A DNA stretch of 64,000 nucleotides from CBDATB01 sp965199745 (GCA_965199745.1 CBDATB010000015.1:186001-250000), one strand, 5' to 3'; positions 19,222 through 29,116 are shown, counted from the stretch's first letter. Translations and numbers: made by a program. The notes: generated by a model from the letters alone, not told the origin.

Positions 19222-20739
19222 ATGCTCACTCAGCTGATCCAACATCTTATCAAAAGAAGAATAAAACGCATCAAAGGTTTTATGTATCATCCACATGAAA
19301 CTCAAGAGCGACTTTTTAATCACCTGATTACAACTGCCAGTACCACTGCTTGGGGGCGGCGTTTTGGCTACCGTGAAATTAAGACTTATCAGCAATTTAA
19401 AGAAAGAATTCCCATCAGCACCTATGAGCAGCTTTTTCCTTACATAAAACGTCAACTTTACGGTGAACAAAACGTACTTTGGCCTACTAAAATTAGTAAC
19501 TTTGCCAAGTCCTCTGGCACTACTAATGCCAGAAGTAAATACATACCTATCTCTAAAGAGTCGTTGAACGGAGGACACTTTAAGGCGGGCATCGACATGA
19601 TTGCCATTTATTTGAACCGCTATCCCAAAAGTAGTTTCCTTAAGGGAAAAAATATTAGTGTCGGAGGTAGTCTACAGAAAAACCCTGATATGCCTGCTAT
19701 TACTTGTGGTGATATTTCGGCTGTTATTATGAAAAATCTCCCTTTTTGGGCAGAGTACCTTCGTGTACCCAAATTAAAAGTATCTCTAATGGCTCAGTGG
19801 GAAGAGAAAATTAGGAAAATGGCACAGATTACCAGTAAGCAAAATATTACCGGAATGTCTGGCGTACCCACGTGGATTATTGTCCTTTTACGGCATACTC
19901 TAGAAATTACGGGTAAACAAAATATACTCGAGGTGTGGCCTAATATTGAAGTGTTTTCTCACGGCGCCGTAGCTTTCGGTCCTTATCGTCAGATTTTTCG
20001 TCAGCTGATTCCTAAAGATGATTTTCACTATATGGAAATTTATAATGCCTCAGAAGGTTTTTTTGCTATTCAGGATACAGATGCCGCTGATGAAATGCTG
20101 CTGCTCTTAGACCATGGAGTGTATTATGAGTTTATTCCGCTAGAAAACGCCGACGATGAAAATCCGCCAGTATGTCCCTTGGCTCAAGTACAGATAGGCA
20201 AAAATTATGCTTTACTCATTAGTACCAATGGCGGGCTGTGGCGCTATAAAATTGGCGATACGATTCGCTTTACATCTCTTGAGCCATATAGGATAAAAAT
20301 TTCGGGCAGAACAAAGCATTTTATCAATGCTTTTGGTGAGGAGGTGATAATAGAAAATGCAAATACTGCCGTATCTGCTGCTTGCCAACAAACCGATGCT
20401 GTTATTACCGATTTTACCGTAGCCCCTATCTATTTGGAAACCAATAAGAAAGGCGGACATGAATGGATAATAGAGTTTGAAAAATTACCGAAAAGTGTAG
20501 CGCAGTTTACAGAAATTGTTGATAGTAAGCTCAGAGAAGTTAATTCCGATTACGATGCCAAGCGCTATCAAAATATGGCACTCGTTATGCCCAAAATACA
20601 CGATGTACCTAAAGGTACTTTTTATCTTTGGATGAAAAATCGCAACAAATTAGGAGGGCAATACAAAGTACCGCGCCTGTCTAATAACCGTGAATATGTA
20701 GACAGTATTCTCAACATGTTGGCCCATAGAAGTAGCTAA
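19222..20739 (+). CDS. GH3 auxin-responsive-promoter family protein (acyl-adenylate type)
   Basis: The 505-residue protein fits the GH3 family of the adenylate-forming superfamily, first known from plant hormone conjugation and common in Bacteroidota with unknown substrates. Visible signatures are SSGTTNARSKYIPIS (ATP P-loop motif), the GMSGVPTWIIVLL segment, YNASEGFFAIQD (motif 2), and GLWRYKIGDTIRF with FSG-like KISGRTKHFINAFGEEV (motif 3). All three nucleotide-binding motifs are intact, so it is likely an active enzyme that joins an acyl acid to an amine or similar acceptor. Its position after lptB suggests an envelope-related role, but this is inference. Confidence 0.88.
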   Translation: MLTQLIQHLIKRRIKRIKGFMYHPHETQERLFNHLITTASTTAWGRRFGYREIKTYQQFKERIPISTYEQLFPYIKRQLYGEQNVLWPTKISNFAKSSGTTNARSKYIPISKESLNGGHFKAGIDMIAIYLNRYPKSSFLKGKNISVGGSLQKNPDMPAITCGDISAVIMKNLPFWAEYLRVPKLKVSLMAQWEEKIRKMAQITSKQNITGMSGVPTWIIVLLRHTLEITGKQNILEVWPNIEVFSHGAVAFGPYRQIFRQLIPKDDFHYMEIYNASEGFFAIQDTDAADEMLLLLDHGVYYEFIPLENADDENPPVCPLAQVQIGKNYALLISTNGGLWRYKIGDTIRFTSLEPYRIKISGRTKHFINAFGEEVIIENANTAVSAACQQTDAVITDFTVAPIYLETNKKGGHEWIIEFEKLPKSVAQFTEIVDSKLREVNSDYDAKRYQNMALVMPKIHDVPKGTFYLWMKNRNKLGGQYKVPRLSNNREYVDSILNMLAHRSS

Positions 20740-20937
20740 TCCAATCACAAAGTGTACAACGCAGAAACGCGGACTCACGTAGACCACATTGAATTTCTCA
20801 AAAATAGATATACATTCTGCCGCTGTATTCAGGTGAGAGTGAGCAGATTAATTTTTTAATTACAAATAATTATTCACTGCCGAATTTAGTCTAAAATAAA
20901 TATTTATAGATATATATAGATATTAAAATATATTATC

Positions 20938-20945
20938 TAAATTTG
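20938..20945 (+). promoter_or_regulatory. Candidate -7 box for the propionyl-CoA synthetase gene
   Basis: TAAATTTG fits TAnnTTTG and ends 48 bases before the ATG at 20994. It lies at the end of a very AT-rich stretch within the 254-base gap after the GH3 gene. No matching -33 element was seen. Confidence 0.35.
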
Positions 20946-20993
20946 TTGCAACACTTTTCAGATTGTCTATTGACGTTTTACTAGCCCGTAGAA

Positions 20994-22883
20994 ATGACTT
21001 ATCAACAACACTACGAACAGAGTCTCAAGGACAGTGGCGTGGATTTTTGGAAAGAACAGGCAAAATCCATTGCCTGGTTTGAGTTTCCCAAAACAATTTT
21101 ATCCCAAGATGATGAAGGGCTTTGTCGGTGGTATAAGGGCGGAAAGCTCAATACTGCCTATTTAGCTTTAGACCATCATGTTAAAAATGGTTGTGCCGAG
21201 CAAACTGCTCTCATATATGACTCGCCTGTAACCCACACAAAAGCAGAATACTCTTACCGAGAGGTATTGGATCAAACTGCCTGCTTTGCCGGAGTTCTAA
21301 AAAACCTTGGCGTCCAAAAAGGGGATCGCGTAATTATTTATATGTCTATGATACCACAGGTAGTTTTTGCTATGTTGGCTTGTGCGCGTCTGGGAGCAAT
21401 ACATTCCGTTGTTTTTGGTGGCTTTGCCGCACACGAATTAGCACTGAGAATTGATGATGCGCAGCCCAAGGTCATTTTGATGGCTAGTGGTGGTTTGGAA
21501 ATTGACCGAATAGTACCCTACAAACCCATTGTTGATGCAGCTATTGAAAAAGCTAGATACAAGCCCGAAGTCTGTGTAGTATATCAGCGAAACTTCGTAC
21601 AGGCAGACCTGCAAGCTGGCAGAGATTACGACTGGGAAACCTTACGAGCTAAAGCCTCCCCCCAAGATTACGTACCCGTAGAGGCAACAGACCCATTGTA
21701 TATTCTGTACACTTCTGGCACTACCGGACAACCTAAAGGCATTGTACGCGACAATGGAGGGCATGCAGTAGCTATGTATTTTAGTATGAAACACATTTAC
21801 GATGTGTCGCCCGGTGATGTTTATTGGGCTGCCTCCGATGTCGGCTGGGTAGTGGGTCATTCTTACATTGTTTATGCCCCGCTCATTTATGGCTGCACGA
21901 CCGTTTTATTTGAAGGAAAGCCCGTCAAAACACCCGATCCGGGTGCCTTCTGGCGAGTTATTAATGAATATCGGGTGAAAGTGTTTTTTACAGCACCTAC
22001 TGCTTTTCGTGCTATCAAAAAGGAAGATCCTGAAGGTAGTTTCAGAAATCCATACGATACAAGCAGTTTAAAATATTTATTTTTAGCAGGCGAACGCACA
22101 GATATAGCTACTTTAGAATGGTGTGAGAAAATACTCAAAGTTCCTGTTATTGACCATTGGTGGCAGACAGAGTCAGGTTTTCCTATGTTGGCTAATATGG
22201 CTGGGGTAGAATTGCTAAAAATAAAGCCCGGCTCGGCAGGTAAGCCCGTTAGTAGTTTTGAGGTAGCCATTTTAGATGTTGATGCAAAATTATTGCCTGC
22301 CCACGAAGAAGGTGCCGTGGCTATTAAATACCCTTTACCACCCGGCTGCCTGCCAAATCTTTGGCAGGATACTGCCCGTTTTAAATCTTCTTACTTAACA
22401 CCTTTTCCCGGATATTATTTCTCTGGAGATGGCGGCTACAAAGACGAAGAAGGCTACGTATTTATTACGGGTAGAATAGATGATGTTATCAATGTAGCAG
22501 GACACAGGCTATCTACTGCACAAATGGAAGAAGTATTAGCTTCTCACCAAGCAGTTGCCGAATGTGCAGTCGTGGGTACTTTTGATGCTTTGAAAGGACA
22601 GGTACCTGTCGGTTTCTTTATTATGAAAGCAGGAATCCAAATACCCGAGATAACTATTGAGAAAGAGTTGGTTGAGATGGTACGAGAAACCGTCGGGCCG
22701 GTCGCCTCTTTCAAAAAAGCTGTCTGTGTGAATAGACTACCCAAAACACGCTCTGGAAAAATTTTAAGAAAAATTATACGGGCAATCGCCGACAAACAAC
22801 CTTTTAGCCCACCTTCTACTATTGAAGATATAAGTGTGTTAGATGAGCTAAAAATGCTGATAAATGAAAAATTAACAAGCTGA
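20994..22883 (+). CDS. prpE: Propionyl-CoA synthetase-like acyl-CoA ligase
   Basis: The 629-residue protein is an AMP-forming acyl-CoA synthetase closest to PrpE. The N-terminal ACAS_N part carries the PrpE-like WYKGGKLNTAYLALDHHV and ALIYDSPVTHTKAEYSY segments. The adenylation motif YTSGTTGQPKG is near residue 238, WWQTESGFPM is motif A5, and the C-terminal lysine lies in PKTRSGKILRK near residue 583, a site commonly controlled by acetylation in this family. It activates propionate or a similar short acid to its CoA thioester. acs follows after 46 bases, so the two are probably co-transcribed as a short-chain acid activation pair. Substrate choice cannot be proven by eye. Confidence 0.88.
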   Translation: MTYQQHYEQSLKDSGVDFWKEQAKSIAWFEFPKTILSQDDEGLCRWYKGGKLNTAYLALDHHVKNGCAEQTALIYDSPVTHTKAEYSYREVLDQTACFAGVLKNLGVQKGDRVIIYMSMIPQVVFAMLACARLGAIHSVVFGGFAAHELALRIDDAQPKVILMASGGLEIDRIVPYKPIVDAAIEKARYKPEVCVVYQRNFVQADLQAGRDYDWETLRAKASPQDYVPVEATDPLYILYTSGTTGQPKGIVRDNGGHAVAMYFSMKHIYDVSPGDVYWAASDVGWVVGHSYIVYAPLIYGCTTVLFEGKPVKTPDPGAFWRVINEYRVKVFFTAPTAFRAIKKEDPEGSFRNPYDTSSLKYLFLAGERTDIATLEWCEKILKVPVIDHWWQTESGFPMLANMAGVELLKIKPGSAGKPVSSFEVAILDVDAKLLPAHEEGAVAIKYPLPPGCLPNLWQDTARFKSSYLTPFPGYYFSGDGGYKDEEGYVFITGRIDDVINVAGHRLSTAQMEEVLASHQAVAECAVVGTFDALKGQVPVGFFIMKAGIQIPEITIEKELVEMVRETVGPVASFKKAVCVNRLPKTRSGKILRKIIRAIADKQPFSPPSTIEDISVLDELKMLINEKLTS

Positions 22884-22929
22884 GATAAATCAATTATTAC
22901 GCTAAAATCTAGCTAAATACCTATATCGT

Positions 22930-24840
22930 ATGAAAAGAACATTTGACAATTTCAATCATTATGTGCAGGAGTACCTGCGCAGTGTAGAAAATCCGGAAGC
23001 TTTTTGGGAAGAGAAAGCGAAAGATTTTATTTGGTATAAACCCTGGAACAAAATACTAACGTGGGATTTTACCAAACCAGAAGTAAAATGGTTTGAAGGA
23101 GCAAAACTCAACATCACAGAGAATTGTATTGACAGGCATTTGACGGATAGAGCAGACCAAACGGCCATTATATGGGAAGCTAATGACCCAAACGAACCCG
23201 CACAGCATATCAGCTATCTGGACTTACACAGAGAAGTATGTCGTTTGTCCAATACACTCAAAAATAATGGCGTAGAAAAAGGCGACAGAGTATGTATTTA
23301 TATGCCTATGGTACCAGAGTTGGCTTATGCCGTGCTTGCATGTGCTCGAATTGGTGCGGTGCATTCGGTCGTATTCGCCGGCTTTTCATCTTCTGCCCTA
23401 GCAGATAGAATTAATGATGCCACTACCAAAGTAGTACTAACTGCCGACGGTGCTTATCGCGGAGCGAAAATATTGGACTTGAAAAGTCTTGTCAACAAAG
23501 CTTTGGAATCCTGCAATTGTGTGGAAACCGTACTGACGCTTCAGCGTACAAAAAATGAAGTGTATATGCAAACAGGTAGAGATCTATGGTGGCACGAAGA
23601 AACCGCCAAGGTAGATAGCGATTGCTCTCCGGCAATAATGGATGCCGAAGACATGCTCTTTATTTTATATACCTCAGGTTCTACTGGCAAGCCCAAAGGG
23701 ATGGTGCATACCTGTGGCGGTTATATGGTGTATACGGCTTATACTTTTCAGAATGCTTTTCAGTACCAGACGGATGAAATATACTGGTGTACAGCTGATA
23801 TAGGCTGGATTACAGGTCATTCTTATATCGTGTATGGTCCGCTATCATCGGGTGCTACTACCGTTATGTTTGAGGGCATACCTTCTTATCCGCATATGGG
23901 TAGGTTTTGGGAAGTGGTAGAAAAGCATAAAATTAATATTTTTTATACGGCACCCACCGCCATTCGTGCCTTAGAAAAAGCAGGGGCAGAATTTCCTCGA
24001 AAACATGATCTTTCTTCACTGAGAACAATAGGTACGGTTGGAGAACCAATTAACGAAGAAGCATGGCATTGGTACAATACCCATATCGGCGGTAATAGAT
24101 GTCCAGTGGTAGATACCTACTGGCAAACAGAAACGGGTGGTTTCATGATTTCTCCTATCTCAGGAATAACACCTACTAAGCCTGCCCATGCTGGTTTGCC
24201 GCTGCCCGGCGTCCAACCCTGCATTGTGGGTGAAAATGGTAAGGAGCTTACTGGCACCAATGTAGAAGGTAGGTTTTGTATTACATTTCCTTGGCCCTCT
24301 ATTGCCCGAACTATCTACGGCGACCACCAGCGCTTTAAAGATACTTATTTCTCTAACTTTGAGAAGAAATATTTTACAGGTGACAGTGCCAAAAGAGATG
24401 CTGAAGGTTATTACCGCATTGTCGGTCGCGTGGATGATATTATTATTACTTCCGGACATAATCTGGGTACGGCAGAAATAGAAAGTGCTATCGATGAACA
24501 CAAAAATGTTTGTGAAACAGCAGTAGTGGGCTACCCGCACGATGTGAAAGGCAATGCTATTTACGCCTACGTTACCTGTTATAAAGCTCCTGAAGATGCG
24601 GATATATTGCGATCTGAAATTCTATCCTTAGTAGCTCAAACTATCGGACCTATTGCCAAGCCTGAAAAAATTCAGTTTGTATCGGGTTTACCCAAAACGC
24701 GTTCGGGAAAAATCATGCGCCGGATCCTCAGAAAAGTAGCCGAAGGAGACACTTCTAACTTGGGCGACGTATCTACCTTGCTCAACGCCGAAGTAGTAGA
24801 TGAAATTATCGAGGGTAGATTTGAAGTAAACGAGTATTGA
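22930..24840 (+). CDS. acs: Acetyl-CoA synthetase
   Basis: AMP-forming acetate--CoA ligase of 636 residues, normal length. It shows the N-terminal FWEEKAKDFIWYKPWNKIL and WFEGAKLNITENCIDRHL segments, the P-loop YTSGSTGKPKGMVH near residue 246, DTYWQTETGGFMISP with the acetate-pocket tryptophan, the hinge GRVDDIIITSGHNLGTAEIE, and the conserved lysine in PKTRSGKIMRRILRK near residue 587. It converts acetate to acetyl-CoA in the cytoplasm. It is the second gene after the PrpE-like gene and is convergent with the IscA-type gene; the 150 bases between them hold no clear terminator. Confidence 0.95.
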   Translation: MKRTFDNFNHYVQEYLRSVENPEAFWEEKAKDFIWYKPWNKILTWDFTKPEVKWFEGAKLNITENCIDRHLTDRADQTAIIWEANDPNEPAQHISYLDLHREVCRLSNTLKNNGVEKGDRVCIYMPMVPELAYAVLACARIGAVHSVVFAGFSSSALADRINDATTKVVLTADGAYRGAKILDLKSLVNKALESCNCVETVLTLQRTKNEVYMQTGRDLWWHEETAKVDSDCSPAIMDAEDMLFILYTSGSTGKPKGMVHTCGGYMVYTAYTFQNAFQYQTDEIYWCTADIGWITGHSYIVYGPLSSGATTVMFEGIPSYPHMGRFWEVVEKHKINIFYTAPTAIRALEKAGAEFPRKHDLSSLRTIGTVGEPINEEAWHWYNTHIGGNRCPVVDTYWQTETGGFMISPISGITPTKPAHAGLPLPGVQPCIVGENGKELTGTNVEGRFCITFPWPSIARTIYGDHQRFKDTYFSNFEKKYFTGDSAKRDAEGYYRIVGRVDDIIITSGHNLGTAEIESAIDEHKNVCETAVVGYPHDVKGNAIYAYVTCYKAPEDADILRSEILSLVAQTIGPIAKPEKIQFVSGLPKTRSGKIMRRILRKVAEGDTSNLGDVSTLLNAEVVDEIIEGRFEVNEY

Positions 24841-24990
24841 TTATTATACTACCGATATTTCTTATAACTAGCCGCAGAATATATTATTCCTTGTGTATTA
24901 TTCTTTGCTTCGGCTATTGTTCGGTTAAAAATCCTGAAAAGTGAAAATTTTGCCAATTCTTCATTAGCTCAAACAACCCAAATGACGCTT

Positions 24991-25329
24991 TCAAACGGCA
25001 AAACTCTCGCCACAACCACAGGTTCGCGTGGCGTTAGGATTAATAAATTGAAAACCTTTTCCGTTTAAACCGCTGGAAAAATCAAGTGTAGTACCTAACA
25101 AATATAACAGGCTTTTTTTGTCAACCAATAGTTTGATACCTCTGTCTTCAAAAACTTGGTCTTCTTTTCGGATTTGGTTATCAAAATCCAAATCATACAT
25201 CAAGCCAGAACACCCCCCACCTTTAACAGATACCCTAATATGATAACCCTCTCCTTTGTCGTCCTGCTGGCGCAAATGAATAATGTGTAATCGTGCATTT
25301 TCAGTAACTTTAATCATAACCTTTAACAA
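24991..25329 (-). CDS. IscA/HesB-type iron-sulfur cluster assembly protein
   Basis: The 112-residue protein is an A-type Fe-S carrier. It has the three conserved cysteines: one in the RVSVKGGGCSGLMYDL segment and two in the C-terminal CGCGESF motif. The central DNQIRKEDQVFEDRGIKLLVDKKSLLYLLGTTLDFSSGLNGKGFQFINPNA follows the family pattern. It receives or delivers Fe-S clusters to target enzymes. No isc or suf genes are next to it, so whether it is IscA, SufA or ErpA cannot be decided. It is divergent from lepA. Confidence 0.92.
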   Translation of the reverse strand: MLKVMIKVTENARLHIIHLRQQDDKGEGYHIRVSVKGGGCSGLMYDLDFDNQIRKEDQVFEDRGIKLLVDKKSLLYLLGTTLDFSSGLNGKGFQFINPNATRTCGCGESFAV

Positions 25330-25507
25330 TATTTTAACGAATAAATTACTTCAAAGAGTATACCCTAGCATAACAAGTGCTTATATGAAACAATCAAATG
25401 ACATTTGGGTTTAACAAAGGTGCAAAAATAATACAAACAAACTTTTTAAAAATGTATTATTCGTACTTTTTTATTTTTTGCCAACTCACTAATGTAAACT
25501 TGTAGCC

Positions 25508-27295
25508 ATGGAGCAAATCAGAAATTTTTGTATTATCGCCCATATTGATCATGGGAAAAGTACTCTTGCCGATCGTTTGCTGGAATGTACGCAAACTGTT
25601 TCAAGAAGAGAAATGCAAGCGCAGTTGCTCGATGATATGGATCTGGAGCGTGAAAAGGGCATTACTATTAAAAGCCATGCTATCCGTATGAATTACCATT
25701 TAGAAGGTATTACTTATACTTTAAACCTCATAGATACTCCCGGACATGTTGATTTTTCCTATGAAGTTTCGCGCGCCATTGTTGCCTGCGAAGGCGCTTT
25801 ACTGGTTGTCGATGCGGCACAGGGCATTGAAGCCCAAACAATTGCTAATTTGTATCTCGCCCTCGATAACGATTTAGAAATTATCCCCGTACTCAATAAA
25901 ATCGACTTGCCAAGTGCGCGTGTTGAAGAAGTATCCGATGAAATTATTGACCTGATTGGCTGCTCTGCAGAAGATATTATTCATGCAAGTGCTAAAGAAA
26001 GTATTGGTATAGAAAAAATACTTCAGGCAATAGTACACAATATACCCGCCCCACAAGGAGACCTGAATGCACCTTTACAAGCACTCATTTTTGATTCGGT
26101 ATTTAATTCTTACCGCGGTATAGAAGTTTACTTTAAAGTAGTAAATGGCAGTATTAACCTCGGCGATAAAGTAAAATTTATAGCAACAGATAAAATCTAT
26201 GACGCCGACGAAATAGGTGTATTAAAACTCAAACAAGAGCCACGAAAAAGCCTAAAAACAGGAGAAGTTGGCTATATTATTTCAGGCATTAAAATAGCCA
26301 AAGAAGTGAAAGTGGGCGATACAATTACACATGCTGAACATCCTTGCCAAGAAGTGATCAAAGGTTTCGAAGACGTTAAGCCTATGGTCTTTGCTGGTAT
26401 TTATCCAGTAGACACACAAGAATTTGAAGAATTGAGAAGTGCAATAGAAAAACTACAACTCAATGATGCCTCATTAGTTTGGACACCAGAGAGCTCTACA
26501 GCCCTGGGATTTGGCTTCCGATGTGGTTTTCTCGGCATGTTACATATGGAGATCATACAGGAAAGGCTCGAAAGAGAATTTGGCATGACTGTAATTACCA
26601 CTGTGCCTTCCGTGCAGTATTATGCTATCACTAACAAACATGAAAAACTCACTATCAACGCACCTTCCGAGCTACCAAACCCTAATAACATAAAATATAT
26701 AGAAGAACCTTACATCCTTGCGTCAATTATTTCTCTTGCCCAATATATCGGGCCGATTATCAAACTGTGCATAGAAAAAAGAGGCATAATTAAAAATCAG
26801 GTCTACCTCACGACCAACAGAGTAGAGTTAAAGTTTGAAATGCCATTGGCAGAAATTGTCTTTGATTTTTTCGATAAGCTCAAAAGTATCTCAAAAGGAT
26901 ACGCCTCACTCGATTACGAACTCATCGGTTTCCAAATTGCTAAGCTAGTAAAACTTGATATGATGATTAATGGAGAGCCAGTCGATGCACTCTCAGCAAT
27001 TGTTCATCGCGAGAAGGCTTATGAGTGGGGGAAAAAAATTTGTGAAAAACTTAAAGACTTGCTCCCAAGACAGCAATTCGAGATTGCCATACAAGCAGCA
27101 ATTGGGCAAAAAGTTATTGCTCGCGAAACGGTAAAAGCCTTACGTAAAAACGTAACTGCCAAATGCTATGGCGGAGACATCACCCGAAAAAGAAAGCTAC
27201 TCGAAAAGCAAAAGAAAGGTAAGAAAAGAATGCGGCAAGTGGGTAGTGTAGAAATACCACAGGAGGCTTTTATGGCAGTCTTAAAACTCGACTGA
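25508..27295 (+). CDS. lepA: Elongation factor 4 (LepA)
   Basis: Ribosome-associated translational GTPase of 595 residues, standard length. The G motifs are AHIDHGKSTLADRLL (G1), the DTPGHVDFSYEVSRA (G3), NKIDLP (G4) and a HASAK G5 segment. The LepA-specific C-terminal domain is present up to ARETVKALRKNVTAKCYGGDITRKRKLLEKQK, containing the CYGGD segment typical of the family. It ends 69 bases from the convergent rplL gene with a hairpin between them. lepA being next to the ribosomal L11-L12 genes is unusual and replaces the expected rpoB at this side. Confidence 0.97.
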   Translation: MEQIRNFCIIAHIDHGKSTLADRLLECTQTVSRREMQAQLLDDMDLEREKGITIKSHAIRMNYHLEGITYTLNLIDTPGHVDFSYEVSRAIVACEGALLVVDAAQGIEAQTIANLYLALDNDLEIIPVLNKIDLPSARVEEVSDEIIDLIGCSAEDIIHASAKESIGIEKILQAIVHNIPAPQGDLNAPLQALIFDSVFNSYRGIEVYFKVVNGSINLGDKVKFIATDKIYDADEIGVLKLKQEPRKSLKTGEVGYIISGIKIAKEVKVGDTITHAEHPCQEVIKGFEDVKPMVFAGIYPVDTQEFEELRSAIEKLQLNDASLVWTPESSTALGFGFRCGFLGMLHMEIIQERLEREFGMTVITTVPSVQYYAITNKHEKLTINAPSELPNPNNIKYIEEPYILASIISLAQYIGPIIKLCIEKRGIIKNQVYLTTNRVELKFEMPLAEIVFDFFDKLKSISKGYASLDYELIGFQIAKLVKLDMMINGEPVDALSAIVHREKAYEWGKKICEKLKDLLPRQQFEIAIQAAIGQKVIARETVKALRKNVTAKCYGGDITRKRKLLEKQKKGKKRMRQVGSVEIPQEAFMAVLKLD

Positions 27296-27298
27296 ACT

Positions 27299-27343
27299 AA
27301 AAAAAACAAAAAGTCCTTAGCAATGAGAAATTCTAAGGACTTT
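27299..27343 (-). terminator. Terminator of the rplKAJL operon
   Basis: An 11-base perfect inverted repeat, AAAGTCCTTAG at 27310-27320 and CTAAGGACTTT at 27333-27343, with a 12-base loop. On the reverse strand the hairpin is followed by a T-rich tail (TTTTTGTTTTTT), as expected for an intrinsic terminator after rplL. On the forward strand the tail is weaker, so any effect on lepA would be partial. Confidence 0.8.
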
Positions 27344-27364
27344 AATGAAACATTAATCAAAATA

Positions 27365-27742
27365 TCATTTCAGTTCAATTTCAGCACCTGCTTCTTCGAG
27401 TTGTTTTCTCAAGCCTTCGGCTTCATCTTTAGGTACTCCTTCTTTAAGAGTAGAAGGTGCCGTGTCGGCTAGTTCTTTAGCTTCTTTGAGTCCTAAGCCG
27501 AGTAAACTCTTCATTTGTTTTACCACATTGAGTTTTGCACTACCCGTTGATTTCAATATAATATTAAAATCCGTTTTTTCCTCAGCAACGGGCGTATCAC
27601 CGCCTTCAGCCGCAACCACTGCAACAGGCGCAGCCGTAGCGGGTTCAATGCCGTGTTCTTCTTTTAAAATAGTAGCCAGTTCATTTACTTCTTTTACGCT
27701 TAAATTAACCAGCTCTTCAGCGAATTTTTTTAAATCTGCCAT
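27365..27742 (-). CDS. rplL: 50S ribosomal protein L7/L12
   Basis: The 125-residue protein has the N-terminal dimerisation domain (MADLKKFAEELVNLSVKEVNELATIL), an Ala/Val-rich hinge (EPATAAPVAVVAAEGG), and the globular C-terminal domain with KLNVVKQMKSLLGLGLKEAKELADTAPSTLKEGVPKDEAEGL, which contacts translational GTPases. It forms the ribosomal stalk with L10. It is the last gene of the operon; rpoB does not follow. Confidence 0.97.
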   Translation of the reverse strand: MADLKKFAEELVNLSVKEVNELATILKEEHGIEPATAAPVAVVAAEGGDTPVAEEKTDFNIILKSTGSAKLNVVKQMKSLLGLGLKEAKELADTAPSTLKEGVPKDEAEGLRKQLEEAGAEIELK

Positions 27743-27881
27743 TTTAGTATGTATATAAATAAATTTTAAAAATTTTAAAAAAAACGAATATTCGCATGCC
27801 CCTTAATCTACCATGTTAGATTGTAAGCCTACAATTTGGAAGCTATAAGCCCTCGATTAAGAGGACTGTACGTAACTGCTT
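27743..27881 (-). promoter_or_regulatory. rplJ-rplL spacer with several small inverted repeats
   Basis: This 139-base spacer holds the palindrome CGAATATTCG near 27784, AATCTA/TAGATT around a short loop near 27805-27822, TGTA/TACA, and CCTC/GAGG near 27852-27865. Such structures could set the higher output of L7/L12 relative to L10 or act in autoregulation, as known for other bacteria. This is inference; no established motif was recognised. Confidence 0.3.
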
Positions 27882-28415
27882 TTATTCTTTTTCAGACAAT
27901 GTTTTAATAAGTCCTGCCAACGTGTTGCTGCCACTTTTTAGGGCAGACACTACATGCGTAGCAGGAGATTGTAATAGGGCGATTACATCACCTATTAGCT
28001 CTTTTTTAGACTTTAATACACTCAGCATATCGAGATGCTCGGCACCTATGAATAGGTCTGAGTCTATAGAAGCACCCTTGAGAAGTGGCTTTTCTGCCTT
28101 GGGGTTTTTCTTTTTATACTCTTTTAATACTTTAGCAGAAGCACTGCCTGACCCCAGTGCGATCATAACTCCCGAAGTGCCTTTGAGTACCTCATCGGCA
28201 AAGGCATCGTAATCGGTATCTAATGTGTCTAACGCTTTACGAATTAATGTATTTTTGAATAGTTTGTACTCTATTCCCTGCTCAAAGCACATTTTTCTGA
28301 AGTCATTGACTTCTACCGCACTCATGTCTGAAGGGTCAGTAATATAGAAATAATCCGTTTTCGCCAACTTTTCACTCAGCTCTGCTACTAATGTTTCTTT
28401 TTCTTGTCTAGTCAT
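27882..28415 (-). CDS. rplJ: 50S ribosomal protein L10
   Basis: The 177-residue protein anchors the L7/L12 stalk on 23S rRNA. The N-terminal MTRQEKETLVAELSEKLAKTDYFYITD and the KLFKNTLIRKAL segment are typical of L10, and the C-terminal helix (ALKSGSNTLAGLIKTLSEKE) would bind L7/L12 dimers. It starts 2 bases after the rplA stop, indicating tight co-translation. Confidence 0.96.
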   Translation of the reverse strand: MTRQEKETLVAELSEKLAKTDYFYITDPSDMSAVEVNDFRKMCFEQGIEYKLFKNTLIRKALDTLDTDYDAFADEVLKGTSGVMIALGSGSASAKVLKEYKKKNPKAEKPLLKGASIDSDLFIGAEHLDMLSVLKSKKELIGDVIALLQSPATHVVSALKSGSNTLAGLIKTLSEKE

Positions 28416-28417
28416 GA

Positions 28418-29116
28418 TTAAATACCAGCTATGGTTGCTTTATCTATTTTAATTCCAGGACTCATAGTACTCGATAAACTCACCGATCTGAAATAAATAC
28501 CCTTTGCACCCGCAGGTTTTAGTTTAGAAAGTGTTTGTACTAGTTCAGTCGCATTTTCTTCTAACTTATCAGCACCAAAAGATATCTTTCCTATGCTGGC
28601 GTGAATAATACCAAATTTATCTACTTTAAAATCAATTCTACCAGCTTTTACCTCTTGAATAGCCTTTCCTACCTCGTTAGTTACATTACCCGATTTAGGG
28701 TTAGGCATCAAGCCTCTAGGACCTAAAATACGTCCTAATTTACCTACTTTTGCCATAGTCGTGGGCATTGTAATGATTACGTCAATGTTTGTCCAGCCTT
28801 GTTCTATTTTTTTTATGTATTCATCCAGACCCACATAATCGGCTCCCGCTGCTTTTGCCTCTTCTTCCTTATCAGGCGTACACAAGGCCAGTACTTGTAT
28901 TTGCTTACCCGTGCCGTGTGGCAGGGTGGCTACCCCTCTCACCATCTGGTCGGCCTTTCGGGGGTCTACCCCTAGGCGAACATCGAGGTCTACGGAAGCA
29001 TCAAACTTAGCTCGGGTAATTTCTTTGACCAAACTACAGGCCTCTTCCAGGGCATATTCTTTTGTTTTATCGACCTTTGCCGATGCGTCTTTATACTTTT
29101 TCGTTGGCTTTGCCAT
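28418..29116 (-). CDS. rplA: 50S ribosomal protein L1
   Basis: Ribosomal protein L1 of 232 residues from the ATG at 29116 (MAKPTKKYKDA); another ATG two codons upstream at 29122 is also possible. The KFDASVDLDVRLGVDPRKADQMVRG segment and the highly conserved GPRGLMPNPKSGNVT are present. L1 binds 23S rRNA at the exit site and in many bacteria represses its own operon. A 208-base spacer separates it from rplK, longer than the usual few bases. Confidence 0.96.
   Translation of the reverse strand: MAKPTKKYKDASAKVDKTKEYALEEACSLVKEITRAKFDASVDLDVRLGVDPRKADQMVRGVATLPHGTGKQIQVLALCTPDKEEEAKAAGADYVGLDEYIKKIEQGWTNIDVIITMPTTMAKVGKLGRILGPRGLMPNPKSGNVTNEVGKAIQEVKAGRIDFKVDKFGIIHASIGKISFGADKLEENATELVQTLSKLKPAGAKGIYFRSVSLSSTMSPGIKIDKATIAGI

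Noticed and set aside
20740..20993. RNA gene or riboswitch before the propionyl-CoA synthetase gene
   Set aside because: No cloverleaf, strong stem or known riboswitch core was recognised in this 254-base gap; only an AT-rich promoter-like end.
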